Below the pieces are notes generated by a model that worked only from the letters and a program-made list of their open reading frames with translations, was not told the DNA's origin and searched no databases. A DNA stretch of 64,000 nt from an uncultured Thermoanaerobaculia bacterium (lineage in GTDB: Bacteria > Acidobacteriota > Thermoanaerobaculia > Multivoradales > Multivoraceae). Shown piece after piece: positions 22,610-32,544 of this stretch (position 1 is its first letter; each line of letters starts with the position of its first letter). The position numbers and the translations under genes were made by a program. Location: positions 124,001 to 188,000 of the forward strand of contig CATOTG010000008.1 of the NCBI GenBank assembly GCA_951813015.1, given 5' to 3'.

Positions 22610-24628
22610 TCAGTGAAGCGCCTCGAGCGGCAGGACGCTCTTGACTCTGAGTCCCGTGCGTGTTGTCCGAACCTCGGGTTCGACGCCCGCCCCCGGCGGC
22701 TGCCCGGTGTAGTAGGTCAGCACGTTCTGGTGACGCAGGTCTTCGCTGATCCGGTCGAAGACCTGCCGCATCTCTCGGCCCAGAGCGGTCCGCGACTGGC
22801 CGGGGTGGATTCGGAACAGGCGGCCGCCGGTTTGCCGACTGAGTCTCTTGACGAGGGGACCGCGAGGTTCACTCCAGCCCAGAGCGACGAAGTAGATCGG
22901 GACCCCCACTCGCTCGGCATACTCCGTGACCTGCGCGCGCTTCGCACGGCTGTGCTGATCATCGCCGTCGGTGACCACGATCAAGGCCCGGCGGCCCGGT
23001 TCGTTGCGGAACTGGAGGAGGGAGAACAGGAGCCCGTCGTTCAGCGCCGTGCCACCCCGGGCAAGCAGCCGATGGAGCCGGGCCTTGAGCAGGGGCCGGC
23101 TGGCGGTCAACGGCTGGACCGCCCGAACCGTGTGGTCGAAGTCGACCAGGAAGGCTCGATCGTCCACCGCCAGGGCGCCCTCGAAGAAGACCCGCACGAC
23201 ATCGTGCAACTGGCGCCAGACGAAGTGCATGCTCTGCGAGGAATCGATCGCGATTCCGAGAACCAGGGGGATGTCATCCGAGACGTGCAGGTTCTCGGCC
23301 CGGCGCCAGGCGCCCTTCTCGCGCACTTCGAAGTCGGTTGCCGTCAGGTCGCCTGCCGGATTGCCCTTGCGGTCCACGACGAGGACCTGGAGTTGGACGA
23401 GCTGCACATCGATTTCGGCGCGGTGTTCCGCACCCTGGAGGAGCTCGGCGTCCTCCATCTCCCGGCCGTCGGCGAGCCGGGCAGTGACCCGTACGAAGTC
23501 ACCGGGCGACATGCCTTCGATCAGCGCGTTCACCGGAATGGTCCGCGCTTCGCCGCGATTCGCGGCCGCGTCGAGGTCGTCGAAAGTCGCTGCCGGATGG
23601 TCGCCGCGATAGAACGCGACCTGTTCCAGCGCCGCGGTACGAGGCACGGAGACGTTCGCCGCGACGTGTAGCGCCGCGTAGTCCTCGCCTTCAGGGCGAA
23701 TCTCCGCAATGCGAACTCCGAACGGCGAGTCGAGACGGTTGAGAACGATGCGGTCGGCGCCGGCGAACCCTCCCGGATCGCGGTAGGCCCGGACTTCCAG
23801 CGTTTGCGGCCTCGGAGGGTCGTCGAGGCGGATCCGGGCCCTGAAGGGCGCTTTTCTCGCCTGCTTCACGCGGGCTTCGTCGAGGAAGAACTCGACCGAC
23901 CGGACGAGCGGGTCGATGACCAGGGTCTGGATGTCGACCGGACCGGCGAGCAGTCCGCGGTAGGGCCGTCGTGGCGGCACGATTCGAATCGCTGCCGTCT
24001 CCGCGGGCGGTTCGGCGCTGCCCGGCCGCGACGGGGGCGGCAGGCCGTCCGCGTGGTCGTACACGGTACGGAAGCGCAGGTCGGGGAGCGAGAAGTTCTG
24101 GGTTTCGGTCAGGTGGACGAGACGGTCGCCCTGCCGGTAGAACGTCTCGATCCAGAGCCAGGCCTGATTCGCTCCGGCGGTGACGATTTCGAGCGACTCC
24201 TCGGCGATCAGGGCCCTGCTCACGTTGTTCGTCCTGTCGGCCCTGGGCAGACCGTCGGTCGGAAGCCGGAGTCTCTCGTTCACGGCGTTCGTGATCAGAA
24301 CGTGCTGGCCCGGGAACTCGATCGAGAGGCTGTCGCGGCGGCCCGCGAGGCCGTCGGCCAACTGGCGCAGGGCGCCCGGGGCGAAGTCGCCGATGAAGTC
24401 GCTCGGCGGGCCCGGCAACGGGTCTTCGCTCAGTTCCTCGTTTCGGACCCAGGAACCTGCCAGGGCCGTGGAGAGGCCGGCCGCGTCAGGCCCGCGGCCC
24501 TCACGGGAAGGCTCCACCTGGGCGCGCGAGGCTGACGGAAAGGCAACTGCGAGGGTGAGGACGCAGGAGAAGGCCCCCAGCGAGGCGGCACGCCGGAGAC
24601 GAAGCGGAGTTGGGGCATGGGCGAGCAT
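22610..24628 (-). CDS. VWFA-related Acidobacterial domain protein 3 (secreted)
   Basis: A 672-aa exported protein with signal segment LGAFSCVLTLAVAFPSASRA. It shares the family plan: N-terminal region with WVRNEELSEDPL, Ig-like beta repeats (~220-400), then a VWA domain with metal-site residues in DSSQS, GGTALNDG and VTDGDDQHS, and the conserved end NVLTYYTGQPPGAGVEPEV. It is closer to VWFA-1 than to VWFA-2 around the metal site (HSRAKRAQ versus HSRSRPDQ). It is divergent from the peptide ABC operon. The three family members within 12 kb suggest local expansion. Molecular role unknown. Confidence 0.9.
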   Translation of the reverse strand: MLAHAPTPLRLRRAASLGAFSCVLTLAVAFPSASRAQVEPSREGRGPDAAGLSTALAGSWVRNEELSEDPLPGPPSDFIGDFAPGALRQLADGLAGRRDSLSIEFPGQHVLITNAVNERLRLPTDGLPRADRTNNVSRALIAEESLEIVTAGANQAWLWIETFYRQGDRLVHLTETQNFSLPDLRFRTVYDHADGLPPPSRPGSAEPPAETAAIRIVPPRRPYRGLLAGPVDIQTLVIDPLVRSVEFFLDEARVKQARKAPFRARIRLDDPPRPQTLEVRAYRDPGGFAGADRIVLNRLDSPFGVRIAEIRPEGEDYAALHVAANVSVPRTAALEQVAFYRGDHPAATFDDLDAAANRGEARTIPVNALIEGMSPGDFVRVTARLADGREMEDAELLQGAEHRAEIDVQLVQLQVLVVDRKGNPAGDLTATDFEVREKGAWRRAENLHVSDDIPLVLGIAIDSSQSMHFVWRQLHDVVRVFFEGALAVDDRAFLVDFDHTVRAVQPLTASRPLLKARLHRLLARGGTALNDGLLFSLLQFRNEPGRRALIVVTDGDDQHSRAKRAQVTEYAERVGVPIYFVALGWSEPRGPLVKRLSRQTGGRLFRIHPGQSRTALGREMRQVFDRISEDLRHQNVLTYYTGQPPGAGVEPEVRTTRTGLRVKSVLPLEALH

Positions 24629-24722
24629 GGCTGTGTGCGGAGGTTAACCGGGCGTCCGTCGCCCTGCGGGGACGCCGGTGTCCCCAACAGGTTCCGCGCA
24701 CCTGTATTCTCTGACGCCTTCC

Positions 24723-25673
24723 ATGAAGACATACATCCTGCGACGTCTGCTGGCAATGGCGCCGACGCTGTTCTTTGCCAGCCTGATCGTCTTCGTCTCG
24801 ATGCGGGTCATCCCCGGCGACGTGATCGACCTGATGCTGGCGCAGAACGACATCTCGACCGCCCTCGATCGGGAGGCCCTCGAGGCGGAGATGGGGCTCG
24901 ATCAGCCGATCGCCTCGCAGTACGTTCGCTGGGCGGGCAGCGCGCTGCAGGGCGATCTCGGCCGGTCGCTCTGGCGCAGCACGCCGGTGACGGAGCAGAT
25001 CCTGGAACGGCTGCCGGTGACGTTCGAACTCGGCTTCCTGGCACTCGTCGTCGCGTTGTCCGTCGCCGTGCCGGTGGGCATCTTCTCGGCCACCCGGCAG
25101 GACTCCACTCTCGACTACGCGGCGCGGTCGTTCTCGCTCGTCATGCTGGCCATCCCCGGGTTCTGGCTCGGCACCCTGGTCATGGTCTTTCCGTCCGTCT
25201 GGTGGCGGTGGGCGCCGGAACTCGAGTACACGCCGTTTCTCGTCGACCCGGTCGCGAACCTGACCCACCTGATCGTGCCGGCGATCCTGCTCGGACTGTC
25301 GATGTCGGCGATCACGATGCGGATGACGCGGACGATGATGCTCGAGGTGATGCGTCAGGACTACGTGCGCACCGCGCGGGCCAAGGGTCTGAGGGAGCGG
25401 GCGGTCGTCGTCCGGCATGCGCTGAAGAACGGGCTGATTCCGGTGGTCACCTTGATCGGCCTGCAGGCGCCGCTGCTGATCGGCGGCGCCGTCGTGATGG
25501 AGCAGATCTTCGTCATCCCGGGCATGGGGCTGCTGTTGCTCGAGGGCGTCTACGAGCGGGACTACCCGGTGATCTCGGGCGTCTTCCTGGTCGTGGGCGT
25601 CGCGGTGCTCCTGATCAACCTGCTGGTCGACCTGAGCTACGGCTGGCTCGATCCGAAGGTGCGGTACGGATGA
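24723..25673 (+). CDS. Oligopeptide-type ABC transporter permease, DppB/OppB family
   Basis: A 316-aa inner-membrane protein with six predicted membrane segments. It begins MKTYILRRLLAMAPTLFFAS, the typical DppB start. The EAA loop that contacts the ATPase reads DYVRTARAKGLRERAVVVRH (~215-235). It is the first gene of a transporter operon continuing to 30643. ATG 24723 is preferred over 24678 because of this N-terminal match. TATTCT lies 12 bases upstream, so the mRNA leader would be very short. Substrate class (peptide, nickel or sugar) cannot be separated by permease sequence alone. Confidence 0.93.
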   Translation: MKTYILRRLLAMAPTLFFASLIVFVSMRVIPGDVIDLMLAQNDISTALDREALEAEMGLDQPIASQYVRWAGSALQGDLGRSLWRSTPVTEQILERLPVTFELGFLALVVALSVAVPVGIFSATRQDSTLDYAARSFSLVMLAIPGFWLGTLVMVFPSVWWRWAPELEYTPFLVDPVANLTHLIVPAILLGLSMSAITMRMTRTMMLEVMRQDYVRTARAKGLRERAVVVRHALKNGLIPVVTLIGLQAPLLIGGAVVMEQIFVIPGMGLLLLEGVYERDYPVISGVFLVVGVAVLLINLLVDLSYGWLDPKVRYG

Positions 25674-25680
25674 GCGCGGC

Positions 25681-26577
25681 ATGACCACCGTTGCCGCAGC
25701 CGGAACCGATCCCCTGCCGGGGCGGGGCGAGTCGCGGTGGCGGCGTTTTGTCGTCCGCCTGTTCCGGACCAAGCCGCTGGGCGCCGCCGGCGCCGTCGTC
25801 TTCGTCATCTTCCTGCTGAGCGGGATCTTCGCCGGCGTACTCGCGCCATACGGCATCAACGAGACCGACCTGGCGCATCGGCTGGAGCCGCCGTCCACGG
25901 AGTTCCTGCTCGGCACGGACCACCTCGGCCGCGACCTCTTCTCGCGGGTCCTGATGGGCGCGCGGCTATCGATGATCGTCGGCTTCTGCGCCGCCGCCCT
26001 GGCCACCGTCGTGTCGATCGTGATCGGCGTGCTCTCGGGCTACCTCGGCGGCTGGTTCGACATGCTGACGCAGCGCCTGGTGGACGCCTGGATGACCTTT
26101 CCGGACCTCGTGCTCCTGATCGTCGTCGTGTCCGTGGTCGGTCCGGGGATCACCCAGATCGTCATCATCCTGGGGCTGCTCTACGGCATCGCCGGATCGC
26201 GGATCGTGCGCGGCGCGGTGACCTCGGTGCGCGAGCACGTCTACACCCACGCCGCCCAGTCGATTGGCGCGGGAACCTTCCACATCCTGCGTCGTCACAT
26301 CCTGCCCAACGTGATGCCGGTGGTCATCGTCCTGTTCACGACCCGCGTCGGCGCCGTCATCCTGTCGGAGGCGGCGCTTTCGTTTCTGGGTCTCGGCGTG
26401 CCGCCGCCGGCGCCGACCTGGGGCGGCATGCTGAGCGGCGACGGCCGCACCTACCTCTACCTGGGGCCGTGGCTGGCGTTGGCGCCGGGCGTCTGCCTTA
26501 CCGTCGTGGTCTACTCGGCGAACGTCTTCGGGGATGCGTTGCGCGACCTGCTGGACCCCCGAATGAGAGGAACCTGA
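25681..26577 (+). CDS. Oligopeptide-type ABC transporter permease, DppC/OppC family
   Basis: A 298-aa membrane protein with an N-terminal OppC_N segment (LFRTKPLGAAGAVVFVIFLL), a periplasmic part with GTDHLGRDLFSRVLMGARLS, which is diagnostic of DppC, and an EAA loop (HAAQSIGAGTFHILRRHILP). It starts seven bases after the DppB stop and forms the heterodimeric channel with it. Confidence 0.93.
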   Translation: MTTVAAAGTDPLPGRGESRWRRFVVRLFRTKPLGAAGAVVFVIFLLSGIFAGVLAPYGINETDLAHRLEPPSTEFLLGTDHLGRDLFSRVLMGARLSMIVGFCAAALATVVSIVIGVLSGYLGGWFDMLTQRLVDAWMTFPDLVLLIVVVSVVGPGITQIVIILGLLYGIAGSRIVRGAVTSVREHVYTHAAQSIGAGTFHILRRHILPNVMPVVIVLFTTRVGAVILSEAALSFLGLGVPPPAPTWGGMLSGDGRTYLYLGPWLALAPGVCLTVVVYSANVFGDALRDLLDPRMRGT

Positions 26578-26581
26578 CGTC

Positions 26582-28441
26582 ATGCAGGGATTTTCCGCCG
26601 CCGCGGCGGCTATCGGAACCCACCACCGGCGCTGCCGCCGCGCCCGCTTCTCGGGCGTTGTCGGGCTGGCCGGGGAGGTCGGGGCCGCCCTTCCCCTGGT
26701 CTGCGCGGCAGCCCTGGCTCTCCTGCTCGGCGGGTGCGGCGAAGCGCTCCCCGCCCGTTCCGCGTTGCCGCCCGGCGGCACGGACATGGGAGCCGACCTG
26801 GCGTTCGAGTCGGGCCGGGCGCCGGTGGAGCCGCCCCGCTACGGCGGCGAACTGAACGTCGGCACGGTCTACGTCACGCTGTCGGCGCTGTCGTGGGACA
26901 CGACGGACTGGAACTGGAAGCAGAACCACGACACGGGGATGCTCTACGAGCAGCTCTTCGTGGGCGACCTTGAACAGGCGGCGGTCCGGGGCGGTGACCA
27001 GCGCTTCGTTTCCGAGGCGTACCTTTCCGCCGAGACGATTCGCGGCGAGCTGGCCGAGAGCTGGGAATGGGAAGATCCGTTGACGCTGGCGATCCGGCTT
27101 CGGCGGGGCGTGATGTTCCCGGACAAGCCAGGCGTGATGAAGTCGCGCGAGTTCGACGCCCACGACGTCGTCTTCAGCTTCGAGCGCCAGCGGGACAGTC
27201 CGAAGGCGATTCCGACCTACTTCGACCACATCGACCGCGTGGCGGCTCGCGACGACCACACGGTCGTCTTCGAGTTCGGCGAGTTCAACGCCGAGTGGGA
27301 CTACCGGTTCGGCTACGGCTATTTCTCCGGCATCGTGCCGCGCGAACTCGGCGACGTGGACCCGAAGGACTGGCGCAACCTGACGGGTTCCGGCCCTTTC
27401 ACGCTGGAGCGGTTCATTGCCGGCAACTCGCAGACCTACGTCCGGCGGCCGGACTACTGGGATCGGACGACGATCGGCGGGGAGAGTCACGAGATCCCCT
27501 TCATCGACGAACTCACGTACCGCACGATCAAGGACGAGGCGACCTACCTGACGGCCATTCGCACGGGGAAGCTGGACATCCTCGAGTACATCCGCTGGAT
27601 CGCCGTCGATCATCTGAAGAAGACGACGCCTGAACTGCGCTGGTCGCGGTGGTTGTCTACCGGCGGCACCTTCATGGTCATGCGGGTCGACCAGGCGCCG
27701 TTCGACGACGTCAGAGTGCGGCGGGCGATGAACCTGGCGGTGAACCAGCGGGAGATCGTCGACCTGTTCTTCGGCGGCAACGCCGAGCTGTTCGCCTATC
27801 CGCAGCACCCCTCGTTCGAGGGCTACTTCGAGCCGCTCGAGGCGATGCCGCCTTCCGTGCAGGAACTGTTCGAGTACAAGCCCGAGAAGGCGCGCCGCCT
27901 GCTCGCCGAGGCGGGCTACCCCGACGGCTTCACCTTCAGGATGCAGGTGTCGGCCAACAACTCGATGCGGATGGAGCTGGCGCCGCTACTGGCCAGCTAC
28001 CTGGACCGGGTCGGCGTGACGATCGAGATCGAGGTGATGGAGTACGCGGCGTATCTGTCGATGATGACCACCCGCACCCACGGCCCCGGCTACCTGATGG
28101 CCAGCGGCCACGTGAACCCGACGACCACGCTGCGCAAGAACTTCGTCACCGGACAGACCTGGAATCCGTCGATGTGGTCGGACCCGGAACTCGACCGCCG
28201 GATCCACGAGATGTTCCTGACTCGGGACGAAGTCGAACGGCAGCGGATCGTCAAGCAGATCACGAAGGAGATGCTCGACGAGGCCCCGTACCTGTGGCTG
28301 CCGGTGCCCTACCTCTACACCGCCTGGTGGCCGTGGGTGAAGAACTACGGCGGCGAACTGCGCGCCGGGGCGGTGCGCCCCGGTCCGATTTACGCGCGGC
28401 TCTGGATCGATCAGGAGTTGAAGCGGGAGATGGGCTTCTGA
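26582..28441 (+). CDS. Extracellular solute-binding lipoprotein, family 5
   Basis: A 619-aa substrate-binding protein. A long N-terminal region precedes the lipobox LLLGGC (~residue 55), so the mature protein should be lipid-anchored. The SBP_bac_5 fold follows with LAESWEWEDPLTLAIRLRRG, a DVVFSFERQR segment, DEATYLTAIRTGKLDI and the C-terminal YLWLPVPYLYTAWWPWVKNY. It lies between permease and ATPase genes with 4-bp spacing to the former. It binds the transported solute, probably peptides; the ligand cannot be deduced. The ~50-residue segment before the lipobox is unusually long; a later internal start is possible. Confidence 0.92.
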   Translation: MQGFSAAAAAIGTHHRRCRRARFSGVVGLAGEVGAALPLVCAAALALLLGGCGEALPARSALPPGGTDMGADLAFESGRAPVEPPRYGGELNVGTVYVTLSALSWDTTDWNWKQNHDTGMLYEQLFVGDLEQAAVRGGDQRFVSEAYLSAETIRGELAESWEWEDPLTLAIRLRRGVMFPDKPGVMKSREFDAHDVVFSFERQRDSPKAIPTYFDHIDRVAARDDHTVVFEFGEFNAEWDYRFGYGYFSGIVPRELGDVDPKDWRNLTGSGPFTLERFIAGNSQTYVRRPDYWDRTTIGGESHEIPFIDELTYRTIKDEATYLTAIRTGKLDILEYIRWIAVDHLKKTTPELRWSRWLSTGGTFMVMRVDQAPFDDVRVRRAMNLAVNQREIVDLFFGGNAELFAYPQHPSFEGYFEPLEAMPPSVQELFEYKPEKARRLLAEAGYPDGFTFRMQVSANNSMRMELAPLLASYLDRVGVTIEIEVMEYAAYLSMMTTRTHGPGYLMASGHVNPTTTLRKNFVTGQTWNPSMWSDPELDRRIHEMFLTRDEVERQRIVKQITKEMLDEAPYLWLPVPYLYTAWWPWVKNYGGELRAGAVRPGPIYARLWIDQELKREMGF

Positions 28442-28613
28442 TGGCGGCGGGGCGCCCGGCCATGTTCGACCGAGGAGCAACGATGCCGGGCGGGATGCTT
28501 GGCCGCTCGAATGCAGCGCGATGCCGGGCGGGATGCTTGGCCGCTCGAATGCAGCGCGACTTCTGCCACGGGCTGCCTGGCGGCCTGCTTCCGGTGAGGG
28601 CGGCTGACCCGTC
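28442..28613. other. Spacer in the ABC operon carrying a tandem repeat
   Basis: The 172-bp spacer between the binding protein and the first ATPase gene is mostly the dispersed repeat described at 28482-28575. It may affect operon mRNA stability, as REP elements do, but that is inference. Confidence 0.5.
28482..28575 (+). repeat. Dispersed repeat with 38-bp tandem duplication
   Basis: Two perfect 38-bp units (28482-28519 and 28520-28557) start with GATGCCGGGCGGGATGC and end in GAATGCAGCGC; a tail ACTTCTGCCACGGGCTG follows. The same module, single and inverted, is at 2249-2305. Both copies are intergenic. Confidence 0.85.
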
Positions 28614-29606
28614 GTGACGGAACCTCTGCTCCGGATCGAGAATCTGGACGTCACCTTCCGCGGCGGGTTCGGCAAGCGGCCGAAGGTCAGGGCGGTGACG
28701 TCGCTGTCGCTCGAGGTCGCGCCGGGCGAGACGCTGGCGATCGTCGGCGAAAGCGGCTCGGGCAAGAGCGTGTCGGCGCTCTCCATCCTGCGGCTGATTC
28801 CCGACCCGGGACAAATCGAGAACGGCAGGATCCTGTTCGAGGGTCAGGACCTTCTCGCGCTCGACGATGCCGGCATCCGGTCGGTGCGGGGCAACCGCAT
28901 CGCGATGATCTTCCAGGAGCCGATGTCCTCGCTCAATCCGGTGCTGACGATCGGCCGGCAGGTCGCCGAGCCCCTGAGACTGCACCGCGGGCTCAGCCGG
29001 AGGGAGGCGCTCGAACAGGCGGTGGAACACCTTGAGTCGGTGGCCATTCCCGATGCGGCGAAGCGGCTTGGCGACTATCCCCACCAGTTCTCGGGCGGCA
29101 TGCGCCAGCGGGTGATGATCGCGATGGCGCTCGCCTGCCATCCGCGCCTGCTGATCGCCGACGAGCCGACGACGGCGCTCGACGTGACGGTGCAGGCGCA
29201 GATCCTGGAACTGCTCAAGGAGCGCACCCGGGAGGCGGATTCGGCGCTCATCCTGATCACCCACGACCTCGGCGTGGTCGCGCGGTACGCCGACCGGGTG
29301 GCGGTCATGTACGGCGGCCGGATCGTGGAGAGCGGGCCCGCGGCGGCCCTCTATGCCGACCCGCGCCACCCCTACACCCAGGGGCTGCTTCGCTCCGTGC
29401 CGCGCCTGGAGGGTGAATGCGGCGGCCGCCTCGACTCGATCGAGGGTCAACCGCCGGACCTCGCCGCGCTGCCCGCGGGATGCGCCTTTGCGCCGCGCTG
29501 TCCCTACGCGCACGATCGCTGCCTGGCGGCGCCGCCGTCGCTCGAAGCCGCCGCCGGCGCGCGGGCCTGGGCCTGTTACGGCTACGAGGGGGAATCCGCG
29601 CCGTGA
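28614..29606 (+). CDS. Peptide ABC transporter ATP-binding protein, OppD/DppD type
   Basis: A 330-aa ATPase, GTG start. Walker A GESGSGKS (~44), Q-loop [12 protein letters not shown], signature SGGMRQR (~162), Walker [13 protein letters not shown] (~180) and H-loop ITHDLG. The C-terminal oligopeptide domain has four cysteines ([14 protein letters not shown] plus a late Cys) that bind an FeS or metal centre in relatives. It overlaps the next ATPase gene by 4 bases (GTGA), indicating translational coupling and heterodimer assembly. Confidence 0.95.
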   Translation: MTEPLLRIENLDVTFRGGFGKRPKVRAVTSLSLEVAPGETLAIVGESGSGKSVSALSILRLIPDPGQIENGRILFEGQDLLALDDAGIRSVRGNRIAMIFQEPMSSLNPVLTIGRQVAEPLRLHRGLSRREALEQAVEHLESVAIPDAAKRLGDYPHQFSGGMRQRVMIAMALACHPRLLIADEPTTALDVTVQAQILELLKERTREADSALILITHDLGVVARYADRVAVMYGGRIVESGPAAALYADPRHPYTQGLLRSVPRLEGECGGRLDSIEGQPPDLAALPAGCAFAPRCPYAHDRCLAAPPSLEAAAGARAWACYGYEGESAP

Positions 29607-30643
29607 GTTCCGCCGCCAACCGGGTGCTGCTTCGCGTCGAGGATCTCAAGGTCCACTTCCCGGTCACCGAAGGGGTGCTCATGCGGCGCCGAACGGGATC
29701 CATCAAGGCGGTGGACGGGGTGTCGTTCGATCTCAGGCGCGGCGAGACCTTCGGCCTGGTGGGGGAGAGCGGCTGCGGCAAGTCGACGACGGCGCTGGCG
29801 ATCCTGCGCATGCTGGAACCGACGGCCGGCCGCATCGTCTTCGACGGCGAGGACATCTCGGAGGCCAGCCAGAGCCGGCTGCGGCCGCTTCGCCGGCGGA
29901 TGCAGATGGTCTTCCAGGATCCGTTCGGGTCGCTCAATCCGCGGATGCGGGTGCGGGAGATCGTCGGCGAACCGCTCAAGGTCCACCGCGTGGCGGGGAG
30001 TCGCCGCCGCTTCCGGGAGCGGGTCGCGGAACTGCTCGACCTGGTCGGCCTGCTGCCGTCGATGGCCAACCGCTACCCGCACCAGTTCTCGGGCGGCCAG
30101 CGCCAGCGGATCGGCATCGCCCGGGCTCTGGCGCTCGAGCCGGATCTGCTGATCTGCGACGAGGCGGTGTCGGCGCTCGACGTCTCGATTCAGGCGCAGG
30201 TGCTCAACCTGCTGATGGACCTCCAGGCGAAGCTGGGTCTCACCTACCTGTTCATCGCCCACGACCTGTCCGTCGTGCGCCACATCAGCGACCGGGTCGG
30301 GGTGATGTACCTCGGTCGGATCGTCGAGATCGCGACGCGGGACGAGCTGTTCGAGCGGCCGAGGCATCCGTACACCGAGGCGCTCCTGGCCTCCGTGCCG
30401 ACGCCGGATCCGGTGGTCGAGGCGGCGAGGGCGCACCACCTGATCGCCGGTGAAGTGCCGAGCGTCCGCAACCCGCCGTCCGGCTGCCGCTTCCACCCGC
30501 GCTGTTCGAAGGCGCTCGACCGCTGCGACCGTGTGGAGCCTCTGCTCGAGGCGGTCGGCCCGGCCCGCGTCGCCTGCCACCTGTACCCTGATTCTTCGCC
30601 GGCCGCCGCCGGCGCCGGCCAGGCCGGGGACCAGGTGGTTTGA
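29603..30643 (+). CDS. Peptide ABC transporter ATP-binding protein, OppF/DppF type
   Basis: A 346-aa ATPase. GTG 29603 overlaps the stop of the OppD-like gene. Walker [10 protein letters not shown] (~57), Q-loop [14 protein letters not shown], signature SGGQRQR (~167), Walker [13 protein letters not shown] (Ala instead of the commoner Pro-Thr) and H-loop IAHDLS. The C-terminal oligo_HPY domain has CRFHPRC. Together with the preceding ATPase and two permeases it completes an importer of the Dpp/Opp type. Confidence 0.95.
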   Translation: MSSAANRVLLRVEDLKVHFPVTEGVLMRRRTGSIKAVDGVSFDLRRGETFGLVGESGCGKSTTALAILRMLEPTAGRIVFDGEDISEASQSRLRPLRRRMQMVFQDPFGSLNPRMRVREIVGEPLKVHRVAGSRRRFRERVAELLDLVGLLPSMANRYPHQFSGGQRQRIGIARALALEPDLLICDEAVSALDVSIQAQVLNLLMDLQAKLGLTYLFIAHDLSVVRHISDRVGVMYLGRIVEIATRDELFERPRHPYTEALLASVPTPDPVVEAARAHHLIAGEVPSVRNPPSGCRFHPRCSKALDRCDRVEPLLEAVGPARVACHLYPDSSPAAAGAGQAGDQVV

Positions 30644-32016
30644 CCATTTCCCCCGGATCAGGGCGGAGGTTCTACGGCTGGCCGATGGTCGCCGTGGGTT
30701 TTGTGACCTACGGCCTGGGAATCGCCCCGGCTTACTACGGCCTGGGCATCTTCGCCTCCTCGCTGATCGCCGATCTGGATCTGACCCGCCAGCAGATCGG
30801 CCAGATGTTCGGGGCGTTCACCTTCGCCTACGGCCTGGTCAGTCCGGTTGCGGCGGCGGTCATCCGCCGCTGGGGCATCCGGGCCACGGTGACCGCGGGC
30901 GCACTCTGCGCCGCCAGCGGCTTCTGGCTGGTGAGCCAGGCGGAGAGCGCGGCCGAGCTCTACGTCGGCTACTCGCTCGTCGGCGGCATCGGGATCGGTT
31001 TCTCGACGCTGCTGCCCGCCCAGGCGATACCGGTGTTCTGGTTTCGCAGGTATCGGGCGCGGGCGACGGCGATCATCCTGACGGGCGCCGCGATCGTCGG
31101 CTTTCTGTGGTCGCCGGCGGCCGGGCTCGTGCTTGAATCGTGGGACTGGCGGGTCGGCTGGCAGATCGTCGCCGGGATCTCGCTGTTCGTCGCGGTGATC
31201 GCCGTGCTCTTCATCCGCAACCAGCCTGGCGACATCGGCCAGCGTCGCGACGGACTGGCGCCGGTCGAGGCCGGCGGTCCGGATGCGGCGCATTCCTTCG
31301 CGGAAGCCGGCCAGATGGCCGGCGCACCCGGCGACTTTGGCGGGCCGGGTCGGCGGGCAGGGGCGCGGCCGGTGGGGAGCCGCGCCGAAGCGGCCGACAA
31401 GTCGGCGCCGAAGGGCGCCGTGCTGCGCGCTCTGCGCACTCCCCAGTTCTGGATCGCCACCTTCGCGACGGCGGCGAACACCGTGCCGTGGCGAGTCGTA
31501 ACCGCTCACGGCGGCCTCCATCTGGAAGACCTCGGCTTCACCACGCTTGCCGCGTCGACCATCCTGGGCTTCCGGGTGGGCGCCAGTCTGTTCGGCCGGC
31601 TGAGCGGCTCGCTGGGCGACTTCATCGCGCCGACGCGGGTCCTCGCGCTGGCCCTGCTGGTCAACGCTGTCGGTCTGTTGGTCTTCGTGTCGGCGACCTC
31701 CGCGGTCGTGGCGTATTCCTGCGTGGTCGTGATCGGCGCTGCCTACGGCGCGGCCTACACGAGTGAAGTCGTCGTGTTCGGCTGGTTCTTCGGGCGGGCG
31801 GCGTTCGTCGGCACGACCGGCGTCCGGCTCGCCCTGATCGGCGTGATCGGCGCTCTCGGGCCGGCCCTGGCCGGCGCCGCGGCGGATCGAACGGGTTCCT
31901 ATGCCGGCTCGCTCTGGACCCTCGCTGCCCTGGCGGTCCTGGGCGCGGCGTCGATCTGGTTCTGCCGGCCGCCGGACCGGTCCCTGCTGACGGGCGAGCC
32001 GCCGTCCGCCGGGTAG
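30640..32016 (+). CDS. Major facilitator superfamily transporter
   Basis: A 458-aa membrane protein with about 12 predicted segments. It starts at TTG 30640, overlapping the stop of the upstream ATPase gene (TTGA), so it is probably part of the same operon. [14 protein letters not shown] at the start and [18 protein letters not shown] after the second segment match the oxalate:formate antiporter-like / monocarboxylate-type MFS. A long charged loop (~200-260) splits the two halves. The substrate is unknown; its place after a peptide importer hints that it moves a breakdown product or related acid. Confidence 0.88.
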   Translation: MTISPGSGRRFYGWPMVAVGFVTYGLGIAPAYYGLGIFASSLIADLDLTRQQIGQMFGAFTFAYGLVSPVAAAVIRRWGIRATVTAGALCAASGFWLVSQAESAAELYVGYSLVGGIGIGFSTLLPAQAIPVFWFRRYRARATAIILTGAAIVGFLWSPAAGLVLESWDWRVGWQIVAGISLFVAVIAVLFIRNQPGDIGQRRDGLAPVEAGGPDAAHSFAEAGQMAGAPGDFGGPGRRAGARPVGSRAEAADKSAPKGAVLRALRTPQFWIATFATAANTVPWRVVTAHGGLHLEDLGFTTLAASTILGFRVGASLFGRLSGSLGDFIAPTRVLALALLVNAVGLLVFVSATSAVVAYSCVVVIGAAYGAAYTSEVVVFGWFFGRAAFVGTTGVRLALIGVIGALGPALAGAAADRTGSYAGSLWTLAALAVLGAASIWFCRPPDRSLLTGEPPSAG

Positions 32017-32047
32017 ACTCGGGCCAGGCCAACAGGGAGGGACTCGC

Positions 32048-32353
32048 ATGGGCAAACGCAAGCCGCCGATCGCAGTGTTCGCCATCGTCATGTTGGCTGG
32101 AACGCCCCTCGCCGCGCAACAAGGCGCGCCGGAGCTTGATCGCACTCCCTGGGGCGCGCCCGACCTGCGCGGGGTCTGGGACTTCCGGACGATCACGCCG
32201 CTCGAGCGTCCGGAGGAGCTGGGCGAGCAGGAGCGGTTCAGCGGCGAAGAGGCGGCGGAGTTCGAGCAGCGGACGCTGGCGCGGCGAAACAAGGACCGGC
32301 GCACCGAGGACGGTCTCTCGGCTCAGGCGGACGTGGCGAACGCCTACTTGTGA
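32048..32353 (+). pseudogene. Truncated secreted Acidobacteria-type protein (N-terminal fragment)
   Basis: A 101-codon frame with signal peptide (FAIVMLAGTPLAAQQ) and the family start TPWGAPDLRGVWDFRTITPL. The intact relative at 55442-56527 aligns with this opening (TPSGRPDISGYYNVGTLTPL) but runs to 361 aa. The frame here stops exactly where relatives continue into the AYN.FW region (ADVANAYL, stop). The missing part is not found downstream, so this looks like a decayed copy rather than a short functional gene. A TAGACT box lies at about 32013 and AGGGAGGG before the ATG. Confidence 0.65.
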
Positions 32354-32544
32354 CCGATGCCCAACACGCGGAACGCGCTGACGGACTCGCTGATCGATTC
32401 AGCGGACTCGCCAGCTCGCAAGGCGGCGGCGCCAGGTAAAGCCAACCGTGTGCGGTTGTATCCACCTCCATTGACGACAACCTCCAGGGAGGAGACGCCA
32501 AAGGGCCATCGCGCCTTTCGCCCTGACTTGCTGGAAGAACGCGA

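Noticed and set aside
24723..30643. Nickel importer rather than peptide importer
   Set aside because: Nothing nickel-related is nearby and the binding protein shows only general family 5 features; substrate left open.
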